Shown here piece after piece: positions 5,241 through 5,301 of a DNA stretch of 5,301 nt (position 1 is the stretch's first letter; the number at the start of each line of letters is the position of its first letter). The stretch covers positions 1-5,301 of the forward strand of contig CAYRXC010000042.1 in NCBI GenBank assembly GCA_964428195.1. The letters run 5' to 3'. The DNA is from JAAYGD01 sp964428195 (lineage in GTDB: Bacteria; Bacillota_I; Bacilli_A; RF39; UBA660). The position numbers and the translations under genes are program-made. The notes beneath the pieces are model-generated. The model did no database searches. It was not told the DNA's origin and worked only from the letters and a program-made list of their open reading frames with translations.

Positions 5241-5301
5241 ATCTTAAAATAGTATACTTTATATTAATTCATTTTAAATTAATACACCCACACATTAAGA
5301 G

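Noticed and set aside
1..5301. CRISPR arrays, tRNA or rRNA genes, insertion-sequence ends, large direct repeats
   Set aside because: Reading both strands gave no regularly spaced repeats, cloverleaf arms, transposase motifs or long terminal inverted repeats. Simple A/T runs are expected at this composition.

Overview
The window is very A+T-rich (G+C a little over a quarter by eye). Its ribosome-binding sites are purine-rich (AGGAG or GGGGG), with short U-tract hairpin terminators and ATG starts, which points to a low-GC Gram-positive bacterium (Bacillota: Bacillus, Staphylococcus or Clostridium-like). Species, and chromosome versus plasmid, cannot be read from the sequence. All supported genes lie on the minus strand, so transcription runs from the right edge to the left edge. 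I found no plus-strand gene, tRNA, rRNA, CRISPR array or insertion sequence.

Right module (5301 to about 2700). A strong hairpin terminator (5208-5240) closes whatever lies upstream. Then comes a 309-residue protein with an N-terminal YunG-like domain joined to a C-terminal four-cysteine (family-4-like) uracil-DNA glycosylase domain. It is followed by a 473-residue protein of unknown function. Both genes start well inside their longest open frames, at ATGs with clear AGGAG sites. They look like a two-gene cassette. The YunG-like domain carries Ser where I recall family members having a conserved Cys.

Control region (2508 to 2721). A weak A/U hairpin may end the right module. A good sigma-A-type promoter (2637-2665, TTGATT-17-TAGTAT with an extended -10) starts a new transcript. 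Its first reading frame is a 16-codon peptide, MKNIISLISMINKFCF, with its own GGGG site. The peptide's stop codon overlaps the first arm of a hairpin followed by seven U residues, just before the next gene. This resembles a translation-dependent attenuator, or a peptide gene followed by a leaky terminator.

Left module (2507 to 1). A long (506 aa) fold-type-I PLP-dependent aminotransferase overlaps by ATGA with a 305 aa ATP-grasp ligase of the cycloserine-synthetase (DcsG)-like type. Ten bases later, behind a run of six G, a further frame starts at 62 and runs off the left edge. The pairing suggests that an amino acid is made or transaminated and then joined or cyclised at ATP cost, as in a small peptide-like natural product route. 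Substrate and product are not evident. The most novel elements are the leader peptide and attenuator, the unassigned aminotransferase/ATP-grasp operon, and the YunG-glycosylase fusion with its unknown partner.
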